Assembly: GCF_005116575.1 (NCBI RefSeq)
Contig: NZ_SWCN01000011.1
Span: 1-64,000, forward strand
Direction: 5' to 3'
From: Desulforhopalus sp. IMCC35007
GTDB taxonomy: Bacteria; Desulfobacterota; Desulfobulbia; Desulfobulbales; Desulfocapsaceae
Length of the DNA: 64,000 bases
In this document: piece after piece, positions 1 through 9,664 of the stretch
Layout of the letters: each line of letters opens with the position of its first letter
Position numbering within the stretch: position 1 is the first letter of the stretch
The notes under the pieces: model-generated
Databases searched by the model: none
What the model saw: only the letters and a program-made list of their open reading frames with translations
What the model was told of the DNA's origin: nothing
Position numbers and translations under genes: made by a program

Positions 1-43
1 CAAAGTGTGCGTATAAGCTTAATACGTACACGCAAAAAAGGCA

Positions 44-77
44 AGAAAAAAGCACGGTTTTTCAACTAAACCGTGCT
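44..77 (-). terminator. Rho-independent terminator
   Basis: A perfect 10-bp stem (51-60 with 68-77) encloses a 7-base loop. Read on the minus strand it is followed directly by a run of six T. It lies about 55 bases after the stop of the minus-strand gene ending at 131, so it should end that transcript. Confidence 0.8.
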
Positions 78-130
78 CGTAGGGTTGTTTCTTGGGCTTA
101 AAGTGTGCGCTTTATACGATTTTCAGGTGG

Positions 131-508
131 TTACAGGCTGAAACTATTTGCCTGGGCCATTTCGAGAGCGAGCTGAGATCTCGAGGCTGCATCTTTTGGC
201 ATATTTTTATCTGCACACCACTGGGGAAAGGTTTCCGGATCTATAAACACTTTCATGACCTGGTCACCCGCCGCCTCAACCTCTGTTTTTTTCTCTTCGG
301 CCCGGGCATGCCAATCGGCAAAGGTCCGTGGCAAAAATTCTGCATCGTCAAAAAGGGTCAGGAGGGTTTCGTAGTCTTCCTCCTTGTACCAGACCATCGC
401 CCGCAGCATTGGCTGATGTTGGGGGGCTGATGCCGCTGATTTTTCTCGTTTTTCCTGGATTTTAGCGGCTGTTTTACCGGCTCCTGCGTACACATTTTTT
501 TTTGTCAT
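131..508 (-). CDS. hypothetical protein, 125 aa
   Basis: I do not recognise the family. The frame continues upstream to 619, but the first 37 codons look non-coding in character, and the ATG at 508 opens a Lys/Ala-rich N-terminus typical of a small soluble protein, so I place the start there; the ribosome site is weak. The protein is hydrophilic, has no signal peptide or membrane segment, and has a Trp/Tyr/Glu-rich middle and a Gln-rich end. It stands alone with its own terminator at 44-77. The next gene is divergent. Confidence 0.6.
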   Translation of the reverse strand: MTKKNVYAGAGKTAAKIQEKREKSAASAPQHQPMLRAMVWYKEEDYETLLTLFDDAEFLPRTFADWHARAEEKKTEVEAAGDQVMKVFIDPETFPQWCADKNMPKDAASRSQLALEMAQANSFSL

Positions 509-773
509 CTCAGTTCTGCGTTTAAATTTATGAGGAAGATCGGCGTATCGTGTGTTATGTCGATCTCTTTGGCTGTCGGTCGTCTTTCTTTGAACAGCAG
601 AATATAAAATGATACGCAACTCAATACAATAGCTAATAGTCCATCGAGGTTGATGGCCAATCAGCGGTGTTGTGATTCAAAGTTCTCTGTTCCTGACCAG
701 AGATTGCTGGTATATCTGCTCTTGTGATGTTTTCTGTGGAATGATTTCTAAAAGAAATATAGGCCGGAAAAAT

Positions 774-1970
774 ATGGGGAAGAATTTTACCTTTCAGTTG
801 ATATTTATTTTTTTAATTCGTCTTCTGCTCAATACCGGAAGACGGTTTATCTATCCTTTTGCCCCGGTCCTTGGTCGCAGCCTCGATGTTCCAGTGACTG
901 CAATCACAACTATTATTGCAACCAGTCAGTTTACTTCTCTGTTTGGGTTGTTCAGCGGCCCGATCGCTGACCGGATTGGTAATAGAGTTGTCATGCGGAC
1001 CGGGCTTGCTCTGCTTTCTATAGGGATGTTACTGTGTGGCCTGGTACCAGAGTATCTTGCCGTTTTTGTCGGACTGGTTCTTGCGAGCTTTGGCAAAACC
1101 GTCTTTGACCCTGCAATTCAATCCTTTATCGGTCATCATGTGCCCTTTACCAGGCGCGGCAGAGTGATCGGGATCATCGAGACTGCCTGGGCTGGTTCAA
1201 CTCTTATTGGTATTCCGGCTTTTGCCCTGATCATCGAGCATATGGGACTGCGGATATCATTTTATGTCCTGGCATTTCTGGGGGCATTGGGCTGGTTGTT
1301 CATAGCCAGGATACTTCCTCCAGATTCAAAAGAAAAAGGGGCGTCTGGGGAAAAGTCAGGCCTGCTCAGTGGGATTTTCTCACTATTTCGCCAGCGGGAG
1401 ACGGCAGGCATGCTGCTTTTTGGCTTCTGGATCTCCATTGCCAATGATGGGCTATTTGTCGTCTATGGTCTCTGGCTGGAAGAGAGTTTTGATGTATCTC
1501 TGGTCACTCTGGGATTTAGCACAGTTGCTATTGGCAGCGCAGAGCTTATCGGCGAGGGGATGACAGCACTCTTTTCCGATCGGATAGGCCTGAAGAAAAC
1601 CATTATTATCTGCCTCTGCCTGGTGAGCGGGGCTTACTTTATCCTGCCGCTTATAGGCGTTTCTCTTATCTGGGCAATGGTCGGGATATTTTGTGTTTTT
1701 CTCTTTTTTGAGATGGTCATGGTCACCAGCTTTTCCCTCAGCACGGAATTGTTACCTGCATCCAGAGCCACTATGATGTCGGGCTTCTACGCTCTCTCGG
1801 GGATAGGCCGAATGATTGGGGTCCTTATTGGTGGAATATTATGGGGATTTGGCGGGATTACTGCGGTTGCATGGGCGGCATCCTGCTTCACTTTACTGGG
1901 ACTGGGCTCTTTGCTCTGGGGCCTTTCAAACTGGCAACATGATGGGGCTGGCGGCAGTCAGGGAGATTGA
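774..1970 (+). CDS. MFS transporter
   Basis: A 398-residue membrane protein of major facilitator type. Hydrophobic segments fill nearly the whole length and fit twelve helices with a polar central loop near residue 190. The loop between helices 2 and 3 carries the family motif A, GPIADRIGNR, at about residues 62-71. Substrate cannot be read from the sequence; drug or metabolite efflux by proton antiport is common for this type. The frame is open further upstream. I take the ATG at 774 because it directly precedes the first helix; ATG 741 is the alternative and would add a basic 11-residue leader. It is monocistronic, 120 bases before the hybrid kinase, and there is no clear terminator between them. 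Confidence 0.85.
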   Translation: MGKNFTFQLIFIFLIRLLLNTGRRFIYPFAPVLGRSLDVPVTAITTIIATSQFTSLFGLFSGPIADRIGNRVVMRTGLALLSIGMLLCGLVPEYLAVFVGLVLASFGKTVFDPAIQSFIGHHVPFTRRGRVIGIIETAWAGSTLIGIPAFALIIEHMGLRISFYVLAFLGALGWLFIARILPPDSKEKGASGEKSGLLSGIFSLFRQRETAGMLLFGFWISIANDGLFVVYGLWLEESFDVSLVTLGFSTVAIGSAELIGEGMTALFSDRIGLKKTIIICLCLVSGAYFILPLIGVSLIWAMVGIFCVFLFFEMVMVTSFSLSTELLPASRATMMSGFYALSGIGRMIGVLIGGILWGFGGITAVAWAASCFTLLGLGSLLWGLSNWQHDGAGGSQGD

Positions 1971-2090
1971 CATTTGTCTCAGTGATTGATGGTGTTTTGT
2001 CAAATATCCCTTTACTAAGCCTGTTGTATAAGTATGATTGTTACATATGTATAAAGTTGTTTCTGGTTTGTTGTAGGTGTTTTTCGGGTT

Positions 2091-5000
2091 TTGCCTCAAT
2101 GTTTGATTTATGTCGTGTGGGATATTTTGAAGAAGAGATTTCAATGTGATTATGGGAAAAATTCGGCAGCAAGTGCCGGAGAAGATGCAGGATTCTGGCC
2201 GGAAATATATGATCTGCTGGATGATATAATTACAGTTCAGGATGAAAACTACAGAGTTGTAAAGGCCAACAAAGCCGCCCTGGTATTTTTTGGGCTCTCA
2301 GCACAGTCTCTTGAAAATCTACATTGTTATGAACTCTATGGAGATCTTCAGTGTCCCTGTGCTGACTGCCCTTCTGGGGTTGAGGCTCCTCTGGGCCTGG
2401 CAAAGCCACAAAAGTCAATCAGAAGTGTCAAAGATACCTTGGTTGAGGTTCAGACTTCTCTTCTTTTCCCTTCAGATAGTGACAGTCCCTGCGTCGTTCA
2501 TATTGCCAAACAAATAAACAGAGCCGAGACAGAAATAAAAGCCTCCCTGCTTGAGACGGAAGGCTGCTTTGCAAAGGCATTCAATGCAAATCCACTGCCC
2601 ATGCTTGTCTCAGATCTGAAATCAGGTGTACTTCTTGATGTGAACCAGCGTTGCCTTGACTGTTTTGGTTACTTAAGAGAAGAGTTGCTCGGCCACTCTT
2701 TTGAAAATATCGGAGCCTGGAAAGATGGAGAACAGTGGAAAAATCTCATGCTTGAACTCCAGAAAAATGGCTGTATTAAAGATTATACTCTGCAGATCAG
2801 AACAAAATCGGGTGAAATCAAAGATGTGCTGTGGTCCGCGGAAACAATTGTTTTTCTGGGGAAAACAGTACTTCTTTCTCTTGTCGATGATGACACAGAT
2901 CGGCGGAAGGTAGAAAGGACGCTTAAGGAGAGTGAAGAAAAATTTTCACAGGCATTTGATGCATGTCCAGATTCGGTGAATATTAACCGCTTAGACGATG
3001 GCACCTTTGTTGAGGTGAACAAAGGCTTTCTGGAGTGGTCAGGGTTTACGCGAGAGGAGGTTATTGGCAAGACTTCTGAAGAACTTAAGCTCTGGTACGA
3101 CCTAAAAGATCGGGAAAAACTCGTCAGAACCCTGGAAGAGACAGGACACTGTGAAAATCTAGAGGCGAAGTTCTACAGAAAAGATGGTACTCCCACAATC
3201 GGATTAATGTCTGCCCGTGTCGTCAGTCTCAACAATGTTCCTCATATCATCTCTGTGACCCGGGATCTTGGTGCTTTGAAACGAGTTGAGAATGAGCATC
3301 GCCGCCAAAAGAATCTCTTTGAGACCATTTTCAATGCCTTAACCGATGGTGTTGTTGTAACCGATATAAACCGCATCATACAGATTGCCAACAAAGGTGT
3401 GAAGCTGACTTTCGGCTATGACCCCGAGGAGCTGGTTGGAAAAAGTACAGAAGTTCTCTATGCACAAAAACAGATTTTTCACGAGTTAGGCGAAAAGCTT
3501 TTTAGTGCCCAGGCGCAAAAAAACCAAACCTTTCATCATACGACATACAGGCACCGTTCTGGCAAAGTGTTTCAGGGTGAGTCGTTTGGGACCAAACTTT
3601 ACAATCACCGGAATGAATGGATCGGTAATCTCGGCATTATGCGGGATATTACCACGCGTGAAAAAGAGAAAAAAGAGCGTTTAGGGCTGAAAACGGCAAT
3701 CGAACAGGCCAGCGATGTTGTTCTGATTACCGACTATCTCGGTGCTATAACCTACGTAAACCCCGCCTTCGAAAGGGTAAGTTTATACTCTAAAAAAGAG
3801 GTGATAGGCCGCAATCCACGTTTTCTCAAAAGTGGCCTGCACGATGAAAAATTTTATGAAAACTTCTGGCAAACGATCACCAGCGGCAAGACCTTTACTG
3901 GTCGTACGGTGAACAGGCGAAAGGATGGGAGCCACTATACAGAGGAGGCCACGGTTACTCCTATTGTCGACCGTTTCGGTAAGATCATCAATTATATCGC
4001 AATTAAGCGTGATATAACAGAGAAGCTCCTGCTCGAATCTCAGCTTCAACAGGCCCAGAGGATGGAGGCTGTGGGGCGTCTTACGGGAGGAGTTGCCCAT
4101 GATTTTAATAATATCCTGGGTGTCATTCTTGGTTATTCGGGAATGGCTTTGCGTAACAGCAAGCCAACAGACAGGCTCTATAATGACTTGAAAATTATAT
4201 ATGATGCTGCCAGCAGGTCCGCTGATATTGTCCGACAGCTTTTGATGTTTTCCAGGCAGCAGACAGTTCTTCCACAAACGATTGATCTCAACTATGCCGT
4301 AGAGAGTATGCTGAAAATGTTACGGCGGTTGATTGGTGAAGATATTGAACTGGTCTGGAAGCCCTACCCGGGTATTCTTCCTATCAAAATAGATCCCAGC
4401 CAGGTGGATCAGATTCTTGCGAATTTATGTGTCAATGCCCGGGATGCGATAACCGGTAACGGTATCCTGACCATTTCAACTGCCAAAATAGTTCATAAAG
4501 ACACCATGGTCCGGACGCAGATGGTCTGTGCCCCGGGTGAGGAAGCCATCCAGCTTGTCGTCACTGATAATGGCGCAGGTATCAACCCGGATTCCTTGGA
4601 TAAAATATTTGAACCGTTTTTTACAACAAAAGAAATGGGTCACGGAACGGGTCTTGGACTGTCCACTGTTTACGGTATTATTCAGCAGAACAACGGTGAT
4701 ATTGCGGTAGAAAGCCAGCCTGGAGTGGGAACAACGTTTACGATAGTGCTTCCCGAGAGTCATGAGCCGCTTTCTTTAAATAAAGAAGGTGGCCTGGCCC
4801 AGGTTTCTGAAGGCAGAAATGAGACCATACTGTTGGTTGAGGATGACTTAACCCTGCTTGATATGACCCGTCGGATGTTGGAAAAAACAGGTTACATTGT
4901 ATTGCCGGCCAACAGTGGTGGTGAAGCTTTACGTCTTGCAGAGAAAAATAGTAAAACCATAGATCTGCTTGTTTCCGATGTGATCATGCCGGAAATGAAT

Positions 5001-5183
5001 GGCAAGGAATTAAGCAGTAAGATACTGGAAATAATCCCGGATCTCAAAATACTTTTCATGTCAGGTTATACTTCCAATGTTATCGGACATAACGGAGTGC
5101 TGGAGGAAGGAGTGCAGTTTGTCGCAAAACCTTTTTCGAGAAAAGACTTATCCGATAAAATCCGGGCAATACTCCATTCGTAA
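2091..5183 (+). CDS. multi-PAS hybrid histidine kinase with receiver
   Basis: A large cytoplasmic sensor kinase with no membrane segment. Domains in order: about five PAS modules (roughly residues 30-130, 150-270, 280-400, 410-530, 540-655), a DHp domain with phospho-acceptor His670 in the H-box AHDFNN, an HATPase domain with GTGLGLSTVYG, and a C-terminal receiver with phospho-acceptor Asp963 in the SDVIMPEMNG strand. The first PAS carries a Cys cluster (CPCADCP) that could bind a cofactor or sense redox state. The start is uncertain: no ATG lies in this frame before the first PAS, so TTG 2091, GTG 2115 or TTG 2127 must be used. With no neighbour on its strand besides an MFS transporter, its partner is unknown; it may signal through its own receiver to an HPt protein elsewhere. 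Confidence 0.88.
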   Translation: MPQCLIYVVWDILKKRFQCDYGKNSAASAGEDAGFWPEIYDLLDDIITVQDENYRVVKANKAALVFFGLSAQSLENLHCYELYGDLQCPCADCPSGVEAPLGLAKPQKSIRSVKDTLVEVQTSLLFPSDSDSPCVVHIAKQINRAETEIKASLLETEGCFAKAFNANPLPMLVSDLKSGVLLDVNQRCLDCFGYLREELLGHSFENIGAWKDGEQWKNLMLELQKNGCIKDYTLQIRTKSGEIKDVLWSAETIVFLGKTVLLSLVDDDTDRRKVERTLKESEEKFSQAFDACPDSVNINRLDDGTFVEVNKGFLEWSGFTREEVIGKTSEELKLWYDLKDREKLVRTLEETGHCENLEAKFYRKDGTPTIGLMSARVVSLNNVPHIISVTRDLGALKRVENEHRRQKNLFETIFNALTDGVVVTDINRIIQIANKGVKLTFGYDPEELVGKSTEVLYAQKQIFHELGEKLFSAQAQKNQTFHHTTYRHRSGKVFQGESFGTKLYNHRNEWIGNLGIMRDITTREKEKKERLGLKTAIEQASDVVLITDYLGAITYVNPAFERVSLYSKKEVIGRNPRFLKSGLHDEKFYENFWQTITSGKTFTGRTVNRRKDGSHYTEEATVTPIVDRFGKIINYIAIKRDITEKLLLESQLQQAQRMEAVGRLTGGVAHDFNNILGVILGYSGMALRNSKPTDRLYNDLKIIYDAASRSADIVRQLLMFSRQQTVLPQTIDLNYAVESMLKMLRRLIGEDIELVWKPYPGILPIKIDPSQVDQILANLCVNARDAITGNGILTISTAKIVHKDTMVRTQMVCAPGEEAIQLVVTDNGAGINPDSLDKIFEPFFTTKEMGHGTGLGLSTVYGIIQQNNGDIAVESQPGVGTTFTIVLPESHEPLSLNKEGGLAQVSEGRNETILLVEDDLTLLDMTRRMLEKTGYIVLPANSGGEALRLAEKNSKTIDLLVSDVIMPEMNGKELSSKILEIIPDLKILFMSGYTSNVIGHNGVLEEGVQFVAKPFSRKDLSDKIRAILHS

Positions 5184-5551
5184 ATTTTCCAGGCCTTGTG
5201 TCTTTTCAGGGGTGACAATCCAACACGGGCAAGTGTCTTTCTCAAAGAACGGTTGGAAAATGAAGTCAGGAGCATCGCATATACTCAAAAGGAGTACGGC
5301 ATACGGCATACGGCATACGGAATACGGGCATGGGGGACCAGGGTTTTAAAGCTCTACACACATAAAGCGGGACGAAATTCTTCAAGGACCTGTAAAGTCC
5401 CGTACCTTTTGATATAGCTTGATTCTATGGAGATCGTTCTTCTGACCATTCAGGGCAGCGACTATATGCAATATTAGCTGCAGCGTACAGTAGCGGCCCT
5501 GGATGAATAAAAACAGAAGGTGGGTACTAGGGGGAACGACAGTTCCTCTGG
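5184..5551. other. intergenic gap between convergent genes
   Basis: 368 bases between the convergent hybrid kinase and acyl-CoA ligase genes. The short frames inside have no ribosome site and no protein-like composition. The only structure I see is the heptamer repeat at 5295-5330. I see no convincing terminator for either gene. Confidence 0.6.
5295..5330. repeat. tandem 7-bp repeat (TACGGCA unit)
   Basis: Three exact copies of TACGGCA are followed by two decayed copies (TACGGAA, TACGGGCA). The array is in non-coding DNA downstream of the hybrid kinase gene, so changes in copy number would not alter a known protein. Confidence 0.85.
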
Positions 5552-7201
5552 TTATTGTTTAAACTGTCCCCGGATATCTTTTTTGCTGATTTTACCGACA
5601 CTGGTTTTAGGTATCTGCTGGTCCAGGATGATTTTCGAAGGGACGCCGAATTTTGGAATGACTCCCTTTTCCACAAAGCTCATACAAAAATCCTTGAGAT
5701 CCTGTTCGGTAACTTCCCCCTTAAAGGCCTCTTTGAGAACAACTATAGCAAGAGGTCTCTCGCCCCACTTCTCATCGGGTACACCGACAACGGCAACCTC
5801 GCTTACTCCGGGATGCTGGCTGATCATACTTTCAAGCTCAAGCGATGAAACCCACTCTCCCCCTGTTTTGATGACATCTTTGAGTCTGTCGGTAATCTGC
5901 AGATAGCCTTCTTCGTCGATAAAGCCGATGTCTCCAGTATGCAGCCATCCACCGGCCCAGAGCTCTTCACTTTTTTCCTGATCTTTTAAGTATCCCTGGG
6001 TCAGCCAGGGGGCGCGGACAACCACTTCACCTACAGACTTGCCGTCGTGAGCTACGGGACTACCGTCCTGATCAACGATCTCCAGTTGCACATTACTTAC
6101 CGGCAGCCCTGTTCTGCAGCGTATCCTTATCTGGTCTTCTTCTGGCCATTCAAGCATGTGAGGTTTGAGATTGGCGATGGTCAAAAGCGGACAGGTCTCA
6201 GACATACCGTAGGCTGTATAAATATTAATGCCTCTGTCGAGGGCTGCCTTGCACATGCCAATGGATAGAGCTGAGCCTCCGATAATAACTTTCCAGCCTT
6301 GAAGATCACTCTTCTCAACAGCGGGAGAGGAAAGCACCATGTGCATGATGGTTGGTACACAATGGGAGAAACTCACCTTCTCTTTCGTGATAAGTTTGAG
6401 CAGCATTTCAGGTTCGTACCGTCCCGGGTATACCTGTTTGGCACCGAGCAGTGTCATAAGGTAGGGTACACCCCAGGCATGCACATGAAACATTGGCGTG
6501 ATAGGCATGTAGACATCAGCGGAGCTGATTCTGGCCTGACAATCATACCCGCAAAGAGACGTGACAAAGCCGTAGGTGTGCATCACAAGTTGCCGATGAC
6601 TGAAATAGACCCCCTTGGGCGGACCAGTGGTACCGGTGGTATAAAAGGTTGTGGCGATTGAGTTTTCATCAAAATCAGGAAAGGAATATTCTGTTGGATT
6701 CTCGCCCAGCATGGCTTCATATTCATGATCGAGGACCAGACTTGTCTGGGCAGATGTACCGGAATCTCTGAGCAGGATTATTTTTTTGACTGTGGAGAGT
6801 TTATCCTTTATGGCTTCCAGAAGGGGGAGGAACTCTGAATTGACCAGAATAATATCATCTTCAGCATGGTTAATGGTATAGAGAAGCTGTTCGGATGAGA
6901 GCCTCACATTAACGGTATGGAGAATCGCTCCAATCATTGGGACAGCAAAATAACATTCAAGATACCTGTTTGAGTCCCAATCCATCACGGCTACGGTATC
7001 TCCCGCCTGAACCCCGAGTTTAGTAAGACCGTGAGCCAGTTGGCAAATTCGGGACCCAAGTTGTGTATAGGTGATTTCCTTCTGGTCACGATATACTATT
7101 TTCTGCTCTGGGGAATAGATGAGCGGTGTCGTCAACAGGTATTTGATGAGCAGGGGATGAGAAAAGGCCGAGGGTGTTGGCGAAATAATTTTTGTCTGCA
7201 T
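5552..7201 (-). CDS. acyl-CoA ligase (AMP-forming, AlkK-like)
   Basis: A 549-residue member of the adenylate-forming ANL superfamily. It would activate a fatty or other carboxylic acid with ATP and CoA, giving acyl-CoA, AMP and PPi. All core motifs are present: the phosphate loop TGTTGPPKG (about 189-197), YGMSE (331-335), HTGD (421-424), the hinge DRLKD (438-442) and the C-terminal catalytic lysine in SVGKIS. Length and motif spelling fit the medium/long-chain fatty acyl group rather than acetyl-CoA synthetase. ATG 7201 is chosen because a perfect AGGAGG lies four bases upstream; the frame extends 15 codons further. A sigma-54 promoter at 7297-7312 and the adjacent sigma-54 activator suggest inducible expression. 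Chain length cannot be told. Confidence 0.9.
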   Translation of the reverse strand: MQTKIISPTPSAFSHPLLIKYLLTTPLIYSPEQKIVYRDQKEITYTQLGSRICQLAHGLTKLGVQAGDTVAVMDWDSNRYLECYFAVPMIGAILHTVNVRLSSEQLLYTINHAEDDIILVNSEFLPLLEAIKDKLSTVKKIILLRDSGTSAQTSLVLDHEYEAMLGENPTEYSFPDFDENSIATTFYTTGTTGPPKGVYFSHRQLVMHTYGFVTSLCGYDCQARISSADVYMPITPMFHVHAWGVPYLMTLLGAKQVYPGRYEPEMLLKLITKEKVSFSHCVPTIMHMVLSSPAVEKSDLQGWKVIIGGSALSIGMCKAALDRGINIYTAYGMSETCPLLTIANLKPHMLEWPEEDQIRIRCRTGLPVSNVQLEIVDQDGSPVAHDGKSVGEVVVRAPWLTQGYLKDQEKSEELWAGGWLHTGDIGFIDEEGYLQITDRLKDVIKTGGEWVSSLELESMISQHPGVSEVAVVGVPDEKWGERPLAIVVLKEAFKGEVTEQDLKDFCMSFVEKGVIPKFGVPSKIILDQQIPKTSVGKISKKDIRGQFKQ

Positions 7202-7296
7202 GTAACCTCCTGAAAATAGAGATTTGCGGTGCTGAAACAGTATCATGTATAGATCTTGTTGCCGGTTCTTTGCGGGCTTTATGCAGGATAATTACA

Positions 7297-7312
7297 AGCA
7301 AACAACATGCCT
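7297..7312 (-). promoter_or_regulatory. sigma-54 (RpoN) promoter for the acyl-CoA ligase
   Basis: On the minus strand this reads AGGCATGTTGTTTGCT. It has the invariant -24 GG and -12 GC separated by exactly 10 bases, and most of the flanking consensus (TGGCACG-N4-TTGC). Transcription would start near 7285, about 85 bases before the start codon at 7201. A sigma-54 activator gene lies immediately upstream on the same strand. Confidence 0.75.
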
Positions 7313-7449
7313 GTGGATACAGTTCGGGTGATTGCAGCCAGTTGAAGGGCGTGGGTGCCTGATTTGAATGTAATGAATTGAGGCAGACATGACTCACCTG
7401 CGGTGGATACAGTGGAGCAATATACTGTAATTATATATGAATCTTTCTG

Positions 7450-7486
7450 TGAGTATATATCACTCAAAATGAGTCATTAATTACTC
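7450..7486. promoter_or_regulatory. palindromic half-site array, probable activator-binding UAS
   Basis: Four alternating half-sites occur at regular spacing: TGAGT (7450), ACTCA (7462), TGAGT (7470) and ACTC (7483), forming two adjoining palindromes. A further ACTCA is at 7392. The array is about 145 bp upstream of the sigma-54 promoter, the usual distance for an enhancer bound by an NtrC-type activator. It overlaps the last codons of the activator gene. That this activator binds here is inference. Confidence 0.55.
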
Positions 7487-9664
7487 GATCGGGGAAGTTA
7501 GGTTCAATTGCTTCATCTTCAGGTAGAGGGTCTTTCTCTGTATCCCTAAAATTTTGGCGGTCAGGGTACGGTTCCAGCGGCAGGCCTCCAGCTGTTGCAG
7601 AAGGTGTTCTTTCTCAAATTGTCGGGTTGCCTGGCGTAGAGGCCGGGTTTGAGGGGCTTGAGAATGGCTCTTTGGATTTTTGCCTGAAACGTTGCAGGTT
7701 ACGCAAGGCCCGGCGAACTCAAGGACATTGAGATTGAGAAAACGCTGAATGGTGTTTTCCAGTTCTCTGACATTACCTGGCCAGTCGTGCTGCATCAGCT
7801 TGTCCAGATCATGACCGGTCAAATGCCGGGTGGGATGACCTTTGCCGTGTTTGGCCATAAAATGCTCAAGCAGCAGAGGAATGTCGTCTAATCGCTCTCT
7901 CAGGGGAGGGAGGTTGATAGGAATGATGTGGATGCGGTAAAAAAAGTCCTCCCGCATACTGCCATTCTCCAGCATTGGTCTGAGATTACTGTTTGTCGCC
8001 GAAATAATTCTTACATCCGGCATTATGGGTTCGAGACCTCCCAAGGGGGTGTAACCTCTACCTTCCAGGACCCGGAGCAGCTTGACCTGCATTGCTTCAT
8101 CAATTTCTCCTAACTCATCGAGAAAAAGGGTGCCATGATCCGACTCGGCAAAGTAGCCACGCTTGTCCAGATCAGCTCCGGTAAAAGCGCCTTTACGGTA
8201 ACCAAAAAATTCACTTTCCATCAATTGGCCAGGAATGGCGCCGCAATTGACCGGTAGAAAAGTATGTTCCCTGCGATCACTCATCTTGTGGATCTCACGG
8301 GCTACGAGCTCTTTTCCGGTGCCAGATTCACCATAGATAATAACACTGGCATCCGTTGCTGCTGCACGCAGGATCAGTTCATAGATGTGCTGCATGGCCC
8401 GGCTTTTCCCAATAATCGTCCCGAATTTATAGCGATCCCCAATATTTTCACGAAGGCGGAGATTTTCTTTTTGCAGGTAGATTTCGCGTTCCTTGAGCGC
8501 TATTTCTGACAACTTCCGCTCATGAATGTCGATCAAAACCGTCTGTGTTTGGGATACAAGGTTTTCCTCTTCGTAAATAGGAGAACTTACAGCGTAATAC
8601 CAGCGGTTATCCCCCGGGTGCTGAAACTCAATGGCACTTGTTGCTCCTTGAAACACTTTTTTTTGTGGACACCAGGAACAGGGTGAATCAAGGCCGAAAA
8701 TACGTAAGTGACAACGATCGCGACCGAGATGGTGACCTATTTTCGGTTCTGTTTTCTTCTTCAGCTTATTGTTCATATAGACAAGCTGAAAATCGGCAGT
8801 GCATATATAGATGTAGCCGTCAAAGGCCTCAACAATCCCTTTTAAACGTGATTCACTTTCTCTCAGGTTGCGTTTTACGGATTTTAGTGAGGTGATATCA
8901 ATAAGAGATGCGACACTACAATCTGTGCCGACGATCATATCAACACGAAGAAAGACATCTTTATGATTTCCGTGACGGTCTTTTAAGGTAAATTCATACT
9001 CGATTGGCGCCTTATCAACAGAATCGCGCCTCTTGATGTGATAGTTGAGCATCCTGTTCAGATCATCTTGCTTGGCGATAACAGCCGTCCACTTCATTTT
9101 GCCTTCAATCTCATCTTTGGAGTAACAAATAAGGTTGGCAAATCCAGTATTGGCAAGAGAAATCGTCGTGTCTTTTTCGATGATAATGGTACCGGCACCT
9201 GTATTTTCAAAGACACTTCGGTATCTCTCCCCACCTGCAAGCAGTTCTTTCTCAATGGATTTTCTATAGGTAATATCTTCCACAAAGCCGTTGTAGTAAA
9301 GGACTTTTCCATTCTTATCCACAGAGGGGCGGACATGGATTCTGCAGGGGAAGACACTGTTATCCTTGCGTTTCCAGCAGCTTTCAAAGTGCGTAGGAGA
9401 ATCCTGTTGTCGCTCAACTATCTCGACGAGCTCTTTACGTGAGTCAGGATCTTCATAAAGATCGGTGATATTCTGTTGAGTGAGTCTGGAGAATTCATGG
9501 AAAGAAGCATAACCGAGCATTTCTGCAAAGGCCTGGTTGGCAACGAGAATACGACCATCGACGGTGGTCCGCAGAATACCGATCGGGGCTTGTTTGAATT
9601 GCTCTCTTAATTGCAGAAGATCTTCAGAGGCGAGAGGAGTATCAGTATCAGGTAAATCTGTCAT
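7481..9664 (-). CDS. PAS-domain sigma-54-dependent transcriptional activator
   Basis: A 727-residue enhancer-binding protein. Roughly residues 20-390 hold three PAS modules; the third has a Cys-rich loop (CSWCPQ) that may bind a ligand or sense redox state. A sigma-54 AAA+ domain follows (about 415-645) with Walker A GESGTGKE, the sigma-54 contact loop GAFTGA, and Walker B FLDELGEID. The C-terminus is a Fis-type helix-turn-helix (TAKILGIQRKTLYLKMKQL). There is no receiver domain, so the PAS part is probably the input. ATG 9664 is preferred because AGGCGG sits seven bases upstream; an 18-codon extension is possible. It lies directly upstream of and co-oriented with the acyl-CoA ligase, 279 bases away, with a sigma-54 promoter between them, so that gene is its likely target. 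Confidence 0.9.
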   Translation of the reverse strand: MTDLPDTDTPLASEDLLQLREQFKQAPIGILRTTVDGRILVANQAFAEMLGYASFHEFSRLTQQNITDLYEDPDSRKELVEIVERQQDSPTHFESCWKRKDNSVFPCRIHVRPSVDKNGKVLYYNGFVEDITYRKSIEKELLAGGERYRSVFENTGAGTIIIEKDTTISLANTGFANLICYSKDEIEGKMKWTAVIAKQDDLNRMLNYHIKRRDSVDKAPIEYEFTLKDRHGNHKDVFLRVDMIVGTDCSVASLIDITSLKSVKRNLRESESRLKGIVEAFDGYIYICTADFQLVYMNNKLKKKTEPKIGHHLGRDRCHLRIFGLDSPCSWCPQKKVFQGATSAIEFQHPGDNRWYYAVSSPIYEEENLVSQTQTVLIDIHERKLSEIALKEREIYLQKENLRLRENIGDRYKFGTIIGKSRAMQHIYELILRAAATDASVIIYGESGTGKELVAREIHKMSDRREHTFLPVNCGAIPGQLMESEFFGYRKGAFTGADLDKRGYFAESDHGTLFLDELGEIDEAMQVKLLRVLEGRGYTPLGGLEPIMPDVRIISATNSNLRPMLENGSMREDFFYRIHIIPINLPPLRERLDDIPLLLEHFMAKHGKGHPTRHLTGHDLDKLMQHDWPGNVRELENTIQRFLNLNVLEFAGPCVTCNVSGKNPKSHSQAPQTRPLRQATRQFEKEHLLQQLEACRWNRTLTAKILGIQRKTLYLKMKQLNLTSPIE

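Noticed and set aside
5-31. Imperfect palindrome GTGTGCGTAT / ATACGTACAC, with part of it repeated near 100-110
   Set aside because: No T run on either strand and no gene context at the window edge, so no function can be supported.
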